This document shows positions 43,632-52,841 of a DNA stretch of 64,000 nt, piece by piece. How positions within the stretch are numbered: the stretch's first letter is position 1; each line of letters starts with the position of its first letter. The notes below the pieces were generated by a model. The model saw only the letters and a list, made by a program, of their open reading frames with translations, made no database searches and was not told where the DNA came from. The DNA is taken from NCBI GenBank assembly GCA_039810085.1, contig JBDHWG010000007.1, positions 62,001-126,000 of the forward strand. The letters are read 5' to 3'. The position numbers were made by a program, and so were the translations under genes. This stretch comes from JBDHWG01 sp039810085. Its GTDB lineage: Bacteria; Chloroflexota; Anaerolineae; Epilineales; JAHCIE01.

Positions 43632-45122
43632 CTATGAATTCATCTCGGCGAACGACCGCTGCTTGAGCAGGGCCTCCGCGACGAGCGACGCATTGTGGAT
43701 ACAGTCGGGCAAGCCGACGCCTCGGTACGAGCTGCCGGTGAGATACAAGTCAGGATGCGCGGCGCACAGCCGGTCCAGCTCCGCCATGCGGTCGAGGTGA
43801 CCGACATCGTACTGCGGGTGTCCCTCGCGCCAGGTGTAAACCTGGGTTAGCACCGGCTCGGCCGTAATGCCCATGAGGCCGAGCAACTCCTCGCGGGCGA
43901 TGCGCACAAGTTCGTCCTCCGGCAGCAGCGGCGTCACCTGGTCCGTTGGGCGCCCGATGAAGCAGCGCAGCAGGACACTGTCCTCTGGTGCGCGGCCAGC
44001 GAACTTGGTCGAGCTCCACGTGCAGCCGGTGATGCGGTGGCCTTCCTTCGCCGGGATGAGGAAGCCGGAGCCATCGAGCGGGTGCTGTATGTCAGCGCGA
44101 CGGTAGCCTAGGGACACCGTCGACGTAGAGATGTAACGGATACTGGCGAGGCGCGACGCCAGAGTCCTGTCGATGTCCTGCACTAGTGGCGCAGCGACAC
44201 GCGCCGGCACGGCCAAGACCACTGCATCAGCCTCAATCGCCGCCCCGTCGTCCAGGCTCACGCAATACCCGCCGGTCTCTAGCTGCGCCAGATGCGCCAC
44301 GCGACGTTCCAGGCGCACGTCTACCCCGTCCAGGTGCTGCGCCAGCGCCGTCACAAGCTCCTCCACGCCGCCCTTGAGAGACATGAACGCCGGCAGGGGT
44401 TTTGTCGTCGGAGGCGGCGCGGCGCGGCGAGCGGCCAGCATGCCGCGAATCAGACTCCCATACTTGCGCTCGATGTCGGCGAAGCGGGGGAAACTGGCGA
44501 GAAGGCTTTGCTGTTCGGGGTCGGAGGTATGCACACCGCCCATGAGCGGGTCGCCCAGCCTATCCAGCGCCTCCTGCCCCAGCCGCCGTCGGATGAAGCT
44601 CGCCACGCTCTCGTCGCTCGTCGCCTTCCGGGGCGGGATGACGAGGTCCAACGCCATGCGCAGCTTGCCTAGCGGGGAAAACAGGCTGGAGAGCGCGAAG
44701 GGCATGAAGCGCGTCGGGACGATGAGAAAGACGCCGTCGGGGAGCGGCCGGAACCGGCCTTTCCACAGGATCGTCGTCTTGCGCTGCGTCTCGTTCACGC
44801 CGATGAGGCGGTCGCTCAGCCCTAGCTCGCGGCACAGCTGTAGCGCCCACGGCTTCTGCGTCAGGAAGCTATCCGGGCCGCCCTCGAGGACAAAGCCGTC
44901 CTCGCTGTGCGTCACGATCTTGCCGCCCAGGCGCGAATCGCTCTCGACGAGCGTACACTCAAGAGCGACGCCAACGACGCGGGCGCCCTTCTGTAAATAG
45001 TAAGCCGTTGCCAGACCAGCGATTCCGCCGCCCACGACGACCACCCGCAAAGGGCTACCGCCATCGGGGTGGCCGGGTCGGTTCTGGCCCGCCCTTTCCG
45101 TGTATTCCGTGGTGACACGCAT
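43632..45122 (-). CDS. hemY: Coproporphyrinogen/protoporphyrinogen oxidase (HemY/CgoX type)
   Basis: An FAD-dependent oxidase of up to 496 residues. The dinucleotide motif VVVVGGGIAGLATAYYL lies at about 28-44, LVESDSRLGGKIVT follows, and the C-terminal YLTGSSYRGVGLPDCIHNA near 465 is typical of HemY. In a HemQ pathway it oxidises coproporphyrinogen III to coproporphyrin III. The first 25 residues are doubtful: they are encoded by a dispersed repeat word (45096-45110), and a TTG at the FAD motif would give the usual start. It follows hemB by 3 nt. Confidence 0.94.
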   Translation of the reverse strand: MRVTTEYTERAGQNRPGHPDGGSPLRVVVVGGGIAGLATAYYLQKGARVVGVALECTLVESDSRLGGKIVTHSEDGFVLEGGPDSFLTQKPWALQLCRELGLSDRLIGVNETQRKTTILWKGRFRPLPDGVFLIVPTRFMPFALSSLFSPLGKLRMALDLVIPPRKATSDESVASFIRRRLGQEALDRLGDPLMGGVHTSDPEQQSLLASFPRFADIERKYGSLIRGMLAARRAAPPPTTKPLPAFMSLKGGVEELVTALAQHLDGVDVRLERRVAHLAQLETGGYCVSLDDGAAIEADAVVLAVPARVAAPLVQDIDRTLASRLASIRYISTSTVSLGYRRADIQHPLDGSGFLIPAKEGHRITGCTWSSTKFAGRAPEDSVLLRCFIGRPTDQVTPLLPEDELVRIAREELLGLMGITAEPVLTQVYTWREGHPQYDVGHLDRMAELDRLCAAHPDLYLTGSSYRGVGLPDCIHNASLVAEALLKQRSFAEMNS

Positions 45123-45125
45123 GCC

Positions 45126-46148
45126 TTACTCGCGTAGCCAGCGCGCCGCATCCAGCGCGAAGTAAGTCAAAATAAAGTCGGCGCCGGCTCGCTTGATGCC
45201 GGTCAACATCTCCAAGGCCACGTTGCGTTCATCAATCCAGCCTTGCGCCGCCGCTGCTTTGACCATAGCATACTCGCCGCTGACATTGTAGGCCGCCAGC
45301 GGCAAGTCGAAGCGGTCACGCACTTGCCGCAGGATGTCCAGGTAGGCCAGCGCGGGTTTGACCATCACCATGTCCGCGCCCTCGGCCACATCGAGCGCCA
45401 CCTCGCGCAGCGCCTCGTGTCCGTTGGCCGGGTCCATCTGGTAGCTCTTGCGGTCGCCGAACTGCGGCGGTGAGTCGGCAGCCTCGCGGAACGGGCCATA
45501 GAACGACGAGGCGAACTTGGCGGCGTAGGCCAGGATCGCCACGTCCGAGAAGCCGTTGGCGTCGAGACTGGAGCGAATGGCCGCCACTTGCCCATCCATC
45601 ATCGCGCTCGGCGCGACGATGTCCGCTCCCGCTTCGGCGTGCGCCACGGCGACGCGGGCGAGTACATCCAGAGTCTCATCATTGTGAACCGTACCGTTGT
45701 GGATCACGCCGCAGTGTCCGTGGCTGGTGTACTCGCACATGCACACATCGGTGATAATCGCCACCTCCGGCGCCGCTGCCTTGAGAGCGCGAATGGCCGT
45801 CGGGATGACGCCATCGGGATCGAAGTTCTCGCTGCCCATCTCGTCCTTCTCGGCGGGGAGGCCGAAAAGGAGAATGGCGGGGATGCCGAGGCGCGCAGCA
45901 GTTTCAGCTTCGCGGACAGCGTTGTCCACGGAAAGCTGCGACACACCAGGCATCGAGCCGACCGGATGGCGCACGTTGCGACCGTGGACAATGAACAGCG
46001 GCAGGACGAAGTCGGCCGGCGTGAGCTGCGTCTCGCGCACGAGGCTGCGAATCGCCGGGCTGCGGCGCAGTCGGCGCGGGCGGACGAGGCGCGAGCCATT
46101 CGTCGTGAGCTTGGGCGCTTCCAATACTGAATCCACTGGAGTCTCCAT
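45126..46148 (-). CDS. hemB: Delta-aminolevulinic acid dehydratase (porphobilinogen synthase)
   Basis: A 340-residue TIM-barrel enzyme that condenses two aminolevulinates to porphobilinogen. The two active-site lysines are visible in AYAAKFASSFYGPFREA (about 205) and MVMVKPALAYLDI (about 260). The metal site region DVCMCEYTSHGHCGV (about 130-145) holds three Cys, the zinc-type pattern. An N-terminal arm of about 40 residues precedes the barrel. It lies 6 nt after hemD. Confidence 0.96.
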   Translation of the reverse strand: METPVDSVLEAPKLTTNGSRLVRPRRLRRSPAIRSLVRETQLTPADFVLPLFIVHGRNVRHPVGSMPGVSQLSVDNAVREAETAARLGIPAILLFGLPAEKDEMGSENFDPDGVIPTAIRALKAAAPEVAIITDVCMCEYTSHGHCGVIHNGTVHNDETLDVLARVAVAHAEAGADIVAPSAMMDGQVAAIRSSLDANGFSDVAILAYAAKFASSFYGPFREAADSPPQFGDRKSYQMDPANGHEALREVALDVAEGADMVMVKPALAYLDILRQVRDRFDLPLAAYNVSGEYAMVKAAAAQGWIDERNVALEMLTGIKRAGADFILTYFALDAARWLRE

Positions 46149-46154
46149 GTCTGA

Positions 46155-46937
46155 CTAAGACGGCATTTGGGCCTGGACAATGGCGTCGATCAGGCCGGCG
46201 GTTGTATATACCTGGGCGACAAGGGGCGACGGCAAGCCGTACTCAACCGCCGTCTGAGCCGTGATCGGCCCGATGCACGCTATCAAAGCACTGGCTAAGA
46301 CTTTCCGCGCCTTCGCTGAGCCCAGCAGAGCAAAGAAGTTACGAACGGTGGAGGAACTGGTAAACGTCGCCACGTCAATGCCAGCGTCCAACTCGGTCAG
46401 GCTATCTGGGGCTGGTTGGCCGGGCAGCGTATGGTAAGCGGCAATCTCATCGACGGTCGCGCCGCGCTCACGCAGCGTAACCGCTAGAACCTCGCGCGCC
46501 TCAGCGGCCCGCGGCAGTAGAATTCGCTTACCGGCGACATTCCCCAACGCCTCGACCACCGCTTCAGCCACGTACTCATCAGGGATGATGTCAACCTGCG
46601 CCCCTAGCGCCTGGATGGCGCGCGCCGTCGCCGGGCCAATCGCGGCAACGCGGCGTCGTGCTAGGGCGTCGGGTGGTTGGCCGAGGGCGGCGAGGCGGTC
46701 GCGGAAGAAGCGTACGCCGTTGACGCTGGTGAAGATGACCCAGTCGTAGCCGTCGAGCCGCCGGATGGCCGCGTCGAGCGGCTCCCATGTCGGCGGCGGG
46801 GCAATCTCGATGGTCGGAAAGGCAATAACGTGTGCGCCCAGGCGGCGCAGCTCGGCAATGAACGGCCCCGCCTGGGCAGCCGGCCGCGTGACGAGGATGC
46901 GGCGGTTGAGCAAGGGCGAGTCCTGCCGAGCTACCAT
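46155..46937 (-). CDS. hemD: Uroporphyrinogen-III synthase
   Basis: A 260-residue two-lobed HemD: RRILVTRPAAQAGPFIAELRRLGAHVIAFPTIEI at the start, VIFTSVNGVRFF in lobe one, ALGNVAGKRILLPRAAEAREVLAVTLRERGATVDEIAAYHT across the hinge, and VATFTSSSTVRNFFALLG in lobe two. It closes hydroxymethylbilane to uroporphyrinogen III. The start overlaps the hemC end by 7 nt. Sequence is weakly conserved in the family, but neighbours make the call secure. Confidence 0.94.
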   Translation of the reverse strand: MVARQDSPLLNRRILVTRPAAQAGPFIAELRRLGAHVIAFPTIEIAPPPTWEPLDAAIRRLDGYDWVIFTSVNGVRFFRDRLAALGQPPDALARRRVAAIGPATARAIQALGAQVDIIPDEYVAEAVVEALGNVAGKRILLPRAAEAREVLAVTLRERGATVDEIAAYHTLPGQPAPDSLTELDAGIDVATFTSSSTVRNFFALLGSAKARKVLASALIACIGPITAQTAVEYGLPSPLVAQVYTTAGLIDAIVQAQMPS

Positions 46938-47842
46938 GCCGTCTCCATCCGTCTCAAAGCGCCCTCAGCCATGCGCGCGCCGAGCACTTCCGCCTGATTC
47001 AGAGGGGCCGTCGCGACGTCGCGCACGACCGACAGGCCATCGTCGCTGCCAAGCAAGGTGCGGAGCGTGAGGCTGTTGATCGCTTCGTCGGTCGTGGCGT
47101 GCGCCGCGACAGGCAATTGGCACCCAGCGCCTAGCCGCGCCAGGAAGGCGCGCTCGGCGCGAGCGGCAATCTGCGTGGGCCTATCCACAATCGCAGTGAC
47201 AATCTCGTTCAGCCAATCATTATCAGAGCGGGTTTGCACGGCCAGAATGCCCTGACCCGGCGCGGGGATCATGTCCTGAATGCTAAAGTACTGGGTCACA
47301 CGCTCGTGCAGCCCCAGCCGCAGCAGGCCCGCCGACGCAAGGACAATGGCGTCGTAGTCGCCCACATCGAGCTTGCGCAGCCGCGTGTCCACATTGCCGC
47401 GAATGTCCGCGATGTCCAGGTCAGGCCGAAGCTGTCTGAGCTGCGCGATCCGCCGGGCGCTGCCGGTGCCAACCCGAGCATTAGCAGGCAACTGGGAGAG
47501 GGGAACGCCAGCGCGGGAGATCAGTACATCGCGCGGGTCCTCGCGCTGGAGGGTGGCATGGAGCGCCAGCCCAGGGCGCTCAGCGGCCGGCATGTCCTTC
47601 AGACTATGCACCGCCAGGTCTATCTCGCCGCGCAGAAGCGCCGCTTCGATCTCGCCGACAAACGCTCCCTGCCCACCGATAGACTGAAGGGAGGCTTTCT
47701 GGTTCCAGTCGCCTTGCGTGTGGATGACGTGGGTAGTAAAATCAACGCCTACATGGATGGCTTGCAACGCCGACACGACGAGATTCGTCTGAGTGAGAGC
47801 AAGGGTGCTCCCACGCGTTCCAACAGACACTCTGCGACTCAT
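46931..47842 (-). CDS. hemC: Hydroxymethylbilane synthase (porphobilinogen deaminase)
   Basis: A 303-residue enzyme: SVGTRGSTLALTQTNLV, AVHSLKDMPAAERPGL, GTGSARRIAQLRQLRPDL with the Arg pairs that hold the growing chain, and LARLGAGCQLPVAAHA with the Cys that carries the dipyrromethane cofactor. ATG 47842 is preferred to the longer frame because similarity starts there; the 5' leader is then about 80 nt. It is the first gene of the hem operon, behind the divergent promoters at 47925-47975. Confidence 0.95.
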   Translation of the reverse strand: MSRRVSVGTRGSTLALTQTNLVVSALQAIHVGVDFTTHVIHTQGDWNQKASLQSIGGQGAFVGEIEAALLRGEIDLAVHSLKDMPAAERPGLALHATLQREDPRDVLISRAGVPLSQLPANARVGTGSARRIAQLRQLRPDLDIADIRGNVDTRLRKLDVGDYDAIVLASAGLLRLGLHERVTQYFSIQDMIPAPGQGILAVQTRSDNDWLNEIVTAIVDRPTQIAARAERAFLARLGAGCQLPVAAHATTDEAINSLTLRTLLGSDDGLSVVRDVATAPLNQAEVLGARMAEGALRRMETAW

Positions 47843-47924
47843 TTTCCGTCCATGAACGCGGCGACAGAAATAGGTAAACTTGTCGCTCGCCGACAACCTC
47901 AGGCCGATGCTTCAAGTGCTAGAC

Positions 47925-47975
47925 TTGCATAGTATAGCACGATCTTACTACAATACAACTACGTTTGCATAGTTT
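47925..47975. promoter_or_regulatory. Divergent hem/regulator promoters with duplicated site
   Basis: Minus strand: TTGTAT (47958-47953), 16 nt, TATACT (47936-47931) toward hemC. Plus strand: TTGCAT (47925-47930), 18 nt, TACAAT (47949-47954) toward the MerR-like gene. A direct repeat TTGCATAGT(A/T)T occurs at 47925-47935 and 47965-47975, 40 nt apart or about four helical turns; the first copy covers the hem -10. This suggests a dimeric regulator controlling both directions. Confidence 0.65.
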
Positions 47976-48002
47976 TGCTTAGATTTCCACCCGGCGCCGC
48001 CC

Positions 48003-48638
48003 ATGGAAAAGCTCCCCGCAACCGTCTGGCTCCCCCTGAATGATGCCGCCCAGCGTCTTGGCGTGCATCCCACAACGCTGCGTCGTTGGGCCGACGACGG
48101 CCAGATCCCGTACATGGTCACACCGGGCGGACACCGCCGCTTCTCCGTCGATGCGCTCGACGAGTTCATCCGCGCGCGCAATCGCAGCCCCCACCCCAGT
48201 CCACCCGAGCAAGTCTGGGTCGAGCGCGCCCTTGCCAAAACCCGCGAAGAGATCGTCGTTCACCAGGACGTGGATTGGATGGTCGGCTTCACCGCTAGCG
48301 AGCGCGAGCTGCACCGCCAGCTAGGGCGGCGGCTGATGGGGACACTGCTCCAATACATCTCTCGAACGGATGATGCCCCAGACTTGCTAGAGGAAGCGGG
48401 CCAGTTGGGGCGGGCCTACGCCGGGGCTATGCACCAGCGGCACGTGCCGCTGTCCGAAGGTCTCAAGGCGGTCTTCTTCTTCCGTGACACCCTCATCGAG
48501 ACGGCGATCGATCTCCCGCAAGCCGCCTCTCAGCGCGGCGAGACAAACCTCCGTCTCATGCGATGCATCACCCGCTTCGTCAACGCCCTGCAGGTCGCCC
48601 TGGCCGAGGCGTACGAGCAGGGCAAACCCCACGGATGA
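48003..48638 (+). CDS. MerR/excisionase-type HTH regulator with RsbRD-like C-terminus
   Basis: A 211-residue protein. Residues 9-60 form a MerR/excisionase-type helix-turn-helix (LNDAAQRLGVHPTTLRRWADDGQIPYMVTPGGHRRFSVDAL). Residues 85-205 are all-helical and resemble the RsbRD N-terminal domain, which in stress sensors can bind heme or other signals. It is divergent from hemC and shares the control region with it, so it is a good candidate for a heme- or redox-responsive regulator of the hem operon. Ligand and DNA site are inferred. Confidence 0.8.
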   Translation: MEKLPATVWLPLNDAAQRLGVHPTTLRRWADDGQIPYMVTPGGHRRFSVDALDEFIRARNRSPHPSPPEQVWVERALAKTREEIVVHQDVDWMVGFTASERELHRQLGRRLMGTLLQYISRTDDAPDLLEEAGQLGRAYAGAMHQRHVPLSEGLKAVFFFRDTLIETAIDLPQAASQRGETNLRLMRCITRFVNALQVALAEAYEQGKPHG

Positions 48639-48659
48639 TTTATCAGTCAAAGGGTTGGC

Positions 48660-50093
48660 TTATGGCGCGTAGACAACGAAGTTGAAGTTGGCTTGAACCT
48701 TTGCGCCGGACAAGTCGAACAAGTAGACCAACAATCTTCCGTCGGAGGTGGCAGAGGTGACGGGCACGATGGCCTGAATGGTACTCGGATCCCCACGAAC
48801 GGGAGTCACCACGGTGGCGAAGTCACCCGTCCCATAAAAGACATTCGCAATGCGAATCACGTAGCGAGTGTTAGCGGCATCCCAGACAATCGACGTGATG
48901 TTCGATGTTCCACGTTGAAGAACGCCGTTTAGATTGACCTGAGCATAGGCTATGGGCGCCACCCGGGCTGGGTTCCCCAGGTAGGTCTGGGTGAGAGTCC
49001 CATCCACCTCGACGTTGCCGTTGAACTGTCCGGCCAGACCGGAGGCCGACTCGCCGTAGACCCCCACGCCGTTCGGGCTGACGCCGGCGACGCCTTTCGC
49101 GCCGCTTCCCTTCGTCTCGCCGTACACCCCGTTCCCGGTGTTGCTGATGCCGTGTACACCTTGGCCGCTGCTGGATTTGCCGGTAGCGCCTGTGCCGCCG
49201 GTCGACTCGCCCCATACGCCGTTCCCGTTGTCCGAGGCGCCCCAGACCCCAGTACTGTTCCCTTTCCCATACACGCCGTAGTAGAGACCCAACCCGTACA
49301 CGCCGGTGCCGCCGTTGGACTTGCCCTCGACACCATAGCCCGCGTCGGCCTGACCATACACCCCGCTGCTGGTGCCGGTATACCCTTCGACACCTGGTCC
49401 ATTGCCGGTGTTGACCCCGACCACGCCCCCATTGTCAACCGCGCTCGTTGTGCCGTAGATGCCGGCGACGTGGGCGGACTCGCCGTAAATGCCAAAGCTG
49501 TTCGTGCTAATGCCATCGACGCCATCGCTGGCGACGCTCTCGCCGACCAGGGCCGCATGGTCCGTCGCGCTGGCGTTCGTCATGACGAAGTGGCCCGCTG
49601 ACCCTGTTCCCGTATTCGTGACGTTGACCAGGTCGCCATCGCTGGCGAAATTGGCGACAAATGGCAGACGAAGCCCGAAGGCATACGGCGCGGCCGTGAT
49701 GTGCTGCCGAGGCGAGAGCGCCACAAAGCTGCCCGCACCGGACGGGCAGCGCACCTCGGTCTTGAGCCAGCGGTCGCCCCCCGTGAAAGCGTCACCAAAA
49801 GACAGGTTGACGGTGAAGAGGCCGTCGCTCACCTGCTGGCCCGTCAGGGTCTGGGGGCCGCCGCCAACGTCGGAGCCAGATTGAGGATCGTCATACAAGG
49901 TGAAGCGTAGGTCGCACGTTCCATTGACCGGGGCATTGTTCTGCCGAATCTGGCCCTGGAAAGCAAAGGTGTTCGGAACCGAGGTGGATGGCGACATGAC
50001 CGGCCCGACGTGCGGGCCGTCCGCTGTGACGAGAGCCGCAAACGTCAGAACTGCGAAAGCAACAAGAACCCCGACCCAGATCCGTGCGCGCAT
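48660..50093 (-). CDS. Secreted protein with GVYG-type glycine repeats
   Basis: A 477-residue exported protein. The signal peptide is at about 1-25 (MRARIWVGVLVAFAVLTFAALV, cut near ADG). An N-terminal domain (30-150) reads FAFQGQIRQNNAPVNGTCDLRFTLYDDPQSGS, then about 220 residues contain many GVYGxS/GVxGxS units of roughly 10-20 residues, probably a beta-helix or beta-prism stalk as in tail fibres. A C-terminal globular domain of about 110 residues ends the chain. ATG 50093 follows GGAGG. A surface adhesin or filament is plausible; no enzyme motif is visible. Convergent with the MerR-like gene, 21 nt apart. Confidence 0.78.
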   Translation of the reverse strand: MRARIWVGVLVAFAVLTFAALVTADGPHVGPVMSPSTSVPNTFAFQGQIRQNNAPVNGTCDLRFTLYDDPQSGSDVGGGPQTLTGQQVSDGLFTVNLSFGDAFTGGDRWLKTEVRCPSGAGSFVALSPRQHITAAPYAFGLRLPFVANFASDGDLVNVTNTGTGSAGHFVMTNASATDHAALVGESVASDGVDGISTNSFGIYGESAHVAGIYGTTSAVDNGGVVGVNTGNGPGVEGYTGTSSGVYGQADAGYGVEGKSNGGTGVYGLGLYYGVYGKGNSTGVWGASDNGNGVWGESTGGTGATGKSSSGQGVHGISNTGNGVYGETKGSGAKGVAGVSPNGVGVYGESASGLAGQFNGNVEVDGTLTQTYLGNPARVAPIAYAQVNLNGVLQRGTSNITSIVWDAANTRYVIRIANVFYGTGDFATVVTPVRGDPSTIQAIVPVTSATSDGRLLVYLFDLSGAKVQANFNFVVYAP

Positions 50094-50154
50094 GATGCCT
50101 CCACTGTGTCCCCTTGAGCCGTAGCTGCCGATGACCATCGCATCTGAAGCATCC

Positions 50155-50194
50155 CTCGCCCTCGGCGCCTACCAGGGACAGGACCGAGGGCGAG
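50155..50194 (-). other. Perfect 11-bp stem-loop in the leader of the GVYG-repeat gene
   Basis: CTCGCCCTCGG at 50155-50165 pairs exactly with 50184-50194 around an 18-nt loop. It overlaps the dispersed word CGAGGGATGCTTC (minus strand 50158-50146). It lies about 60 nt before the start codon. Confidence 0.6.
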
Positions 50195-50267
50195 AGCAAG
50201 TCGTGTGGATATTATAGTCGGCTCTTGCGCGGACGAAGGTTCGACCGATGGGGTGGAATCGCGGCCG

Positions 50268-52808
50268 CTACTCGTACTGCAAAGCGCGAATGATGTCCAT
50301 TCGGGCGGCCTGCCGAGCGGGAATCATGGCCGCGACGACGCCGAACAACAAACCAATAGCTATGCCAGCCCCCAGTCCGGCGTACGGGAAGCTGTAGGTC
50401 ACCGGGTAGCCGACGACCTTCATGGCGAGGACCATGACGTAGCCCAGGTAGAGGCCAGCCAGGAGGCCCAGGGCCGTGCCGATGGCGGCCAGCAGCAGCG
50501 ACTCGACCACCACGATGCGGCTCACCTGGCGCCGCGTGCTGCCGATAGCCCGCAGCATGCCGATCTCGCGCGTCCGCTCGATAACGCCGATCATCAGCGT
50601 GTTCAACAAAGCGATCAGCGATGGCATAACGAGCACGCCCAGCAGGACGAACATCACGCCGAACACGACATTGAAGAGGCGTCGGTTCTGCTCGATGAAG
50701 CCGCGCCCCGAGACGAGCGAAAACTGCGGGTAGTCCTTCAGGATGTCGTTGAGCCGCGCCTCGACCAGCCCCGCATCCGCGCTCGGCTGCAAGTTGACCT
50801 GAATAAAGATGTCCTCGGTCTTCCGAAAATCGGCCTGGAGGTTGGCCTGGGAGATGTACGCCGTGCTAATCTTCGAGTTCAGGTAGTCACTCGCAACGGC
50901 GACAATCGTGTAGGGCTTGACGCCGGTCGGCGTGGAGAGTTGCACAACGTCGCCCGCATTCAGGTGCGTCTGCGCGGCGAAGACACCATTGGCAATCATG
51001 GCGCGGCCATCGGCCAGGTCGGCGTAAGCCGTCGCCGTGTCACCCTGCTGGAAGGTGAGGCTGGCGACCTGGGGGTAAGCCTGCGGGTCTATTCCGAGCA
51101 CGGCCACCGCCTGCCCATCGCCAGAAGCCATGGCGTAGCGCAGTGTGCTCACCATGGCGACGCCCGGAATCCCGCGTATCCTCTGCGCCAGGTCCCCCTT
51201 CGCCCCGACGTTGCTCTGCCACAACCCGACCGATGGCGGCATGAGAAGGTAGTCGCTGCCGAGACTGCGCTGCAGGACATCCAAGAAACCGCCCGTGATC
51301 GACCAGACCACACCGCCCATGCCGACGATAATTGCCAGACCAATCATCGTGGCGCTGGCCGTGATGGCTGCTCGCGTCGGCTGCCGGGACACGTTGCTCT
51401 TTGCCAGCGTGCCTGTACCCTCGCGCGCGAAGACGAGGGCCAAAAGGGCGCTGAACACCGACGCGATAGGCTGCACTAGCGCCGGCGCGACCAGGATCAG
51501 CCCGATCAGGAAGAACAGGCAGCCCAGCGCGACCAGGCTGAGATTCCCCGACAGCAGCCCGGCGATGCTGGCTGCGAGCAGCGCCACGCCCACGATGAAG
51601 CTCACCCGCGATGTGCGCCGCTCCGTCTCCGCGCTTGCAGGCCGCAGCGCATCCAGGGGCGTCACGCGCGTCGCGTGGATGGCGGGCAATAGCCCGGCCA
51701 GTACCGTCGCGCCCACGCCGAGACCGATAGTGACGACAAACAGCCAGAGAGACACGACCGGCTGCCCAATGCTGATGTGCAAATAGTTCTGCATCAGCGG
51801 CACATACAATGCCACGATGCCCGCTCCCATGAGGTAGCCGAGGACGATGCCCAGCGCCGTGCCGATGATGCCCTGGATTAGCCCCTCGACGAGAATCACG
51901 CCCAGGATAGTGCGGCGACTGGCGCCGATGGCGCGCAGCATTCCAATATCGTGACGGCGCTCCGAAACAATCGTGCGGAAGCTGTTGAAGATAATGAAGC
52001 TGCCCATGAACAGCGCCAGGAAGCCGAACAGGTTGAACGCCATCTGCGCCATCTGAATGTTCGACAGAAGCTCGGTCCCGCTGGACATGCCGCCCAGCGT
52101 GAAGTCCTTCCCCACGGTAGCGGCAATCTCGTCAAGAATGGCCTGGCGACGCGCGCTGTCCGCCGTGTCCAGGTTGGCTTCGATGGTATTGATGCGGTCG
52201 GGCAGGTCGAGCAGCTTCTGCGCCTGGAGCAGCGTGATGAGGACTTGCTCGTTGCCCGGCAATGTGCGCGCCGGCAGCAGGCCGACGACCTTCAGTGTGG
52301 TCGCGCCTTCTGTCGTCGGCAAGCGCAGCTTATCGCCTACACCCAGCCCCAGGGTATCAGCCAGGCTCTTCGTAATGACTGCCGCCTGCGGATCATCGCT
52401 CCGCAGGAAACGACCCTCCACCACATCATAGTTATGCAGCACCTGCGCCGCCGACGGCTCGATGCCGGTCACGGTCAGCGCCCCAACCTTGGCATTCCCA
52501 TAGAACTTGTCAGGGATATTTGTCGTGCGGCTGAGCAAGCCGCTGGCGACGCTTACGCCATCCACCCGCCGCACACTGTTGAGCACGGAGCGCGAGAACG
52601 TCTCGTCGGTCTTCATTGTGATGGTGACGTCCACCTGGCCCGACGCGGACAGCACCCCGCTCTGAAATGCCTTCAACAACGTCGGCAGAAGGATGTTCAT
52701 GCCGAAAATGACCAGCGTGCCGAGGGTGATCGCCAGGGTTGTGAGCACTGTGCGCAGCTTGCGCTGGCTCAGCTCCCGCGCGGCCAATGTCATCTCAAAT
52801 TGAAGCAT
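50268..52808 (-). CDS. ABC transporter permease with two FtsX domains (MacB/LolCE-like)
   Basis: An 846-residue membrane protein with a duplicated design: an N-terminal helix (RKLRTVLTTLAITLGTLVIFGM), an outer MacB-type periplasmic domain, three helices of a first FtsX unit (about 255-380, with FIIFNSFRTIVSERRHDIGMLRAIGASRRTI), then a second outer domain and FtsX unit ending RTREIGMLRAIGSTRRQVSRIVVVESLLL and a final helix pair. Such permeases export lipoproteins, peptides or drugs, or transmit signals. It pairs with the ATPase gene 33 nt upstream and is controlled by the TetR regulator at the head of the operon. Confidence 0.9.
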   Translation of the reverse strand: MLQFEMTLAARELSQRKLRTVLTTLAITLGTLVIFGMNILLPTLLKAFQSGVLSASGQVDVTITMKTDETFSRSVLNSVRRVDGVSVASGLLSRTTNIPDKFYGNAKVGALTVTGIEPSAAQVLHNYDVVEGRFLRSDDPQAAVITKSLADTLGLGVGDKLRLPTTEGATTLKVVGLLPARTLPGNEQVLITLLQAQKLLDLPDRINTIEANLDTADSARRQAILDEIAATVGKDFTLGGMSSGTELLSNIQMAQMAFNLFGFLALFMGSFIIFNSFRTIVSERRHDIGMLRAIGASRRTILGVILVEGLIQGIIGTALGIVLGYLMGAGIVALYVPLMQNYLHISIGQPVVSLWLFVVTIGLGVGATVLAGLLPAIHATRVTPLDALRPASAETERRTSRVSFIVGVALLAASIAGLLSGNLSLVALGCLFFLIGLILVAPALVQPIASVFSALLALVFAREGTGTLAKSNVSRQPTRAAITASATMIGLAIIVGMGGVVWSITGGFLDVLQRSLGSDYLLMPPSVGLWQSNVGAKGDLAQRIRGIPGVAMVSTLRYAMASGDGQAVAVLGIDPQAYPQVASLTFQQGDTATAYADLADGRAMIANGVFAAQTHLNAGDVVQLSTPTGVKPYTIVAVASDYLNSKISTAYISQANLQADFRKTEDIFIQVNLQPSADAGLVEARLNDILKDYPQFSLVSGRGFIEQNRRLFNVVFGVMFVLLGVLVMPSLIALLNTLMIGVIERTREIGMLRAIGSTRRQVSRIVVVESLLLAAIGTALGLLAGLYLGYVMVLAMKVVGYPVTYSFPYAGLGAGIAIGLLFGVVAAMIPARQAARMDIIRALQYE

Positions 52809-52841
52809 AGCTCTCCCTCACATTCTCAGCGCCAAGGCACA

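Noticed and set aside
50205..51479. 424-codon plus-strand frame opposite the FtsX-type permease
   Set aside because: It is antisense to the permease, with no ribosome site and no recognisable domain; the same holds for 51951-53030.
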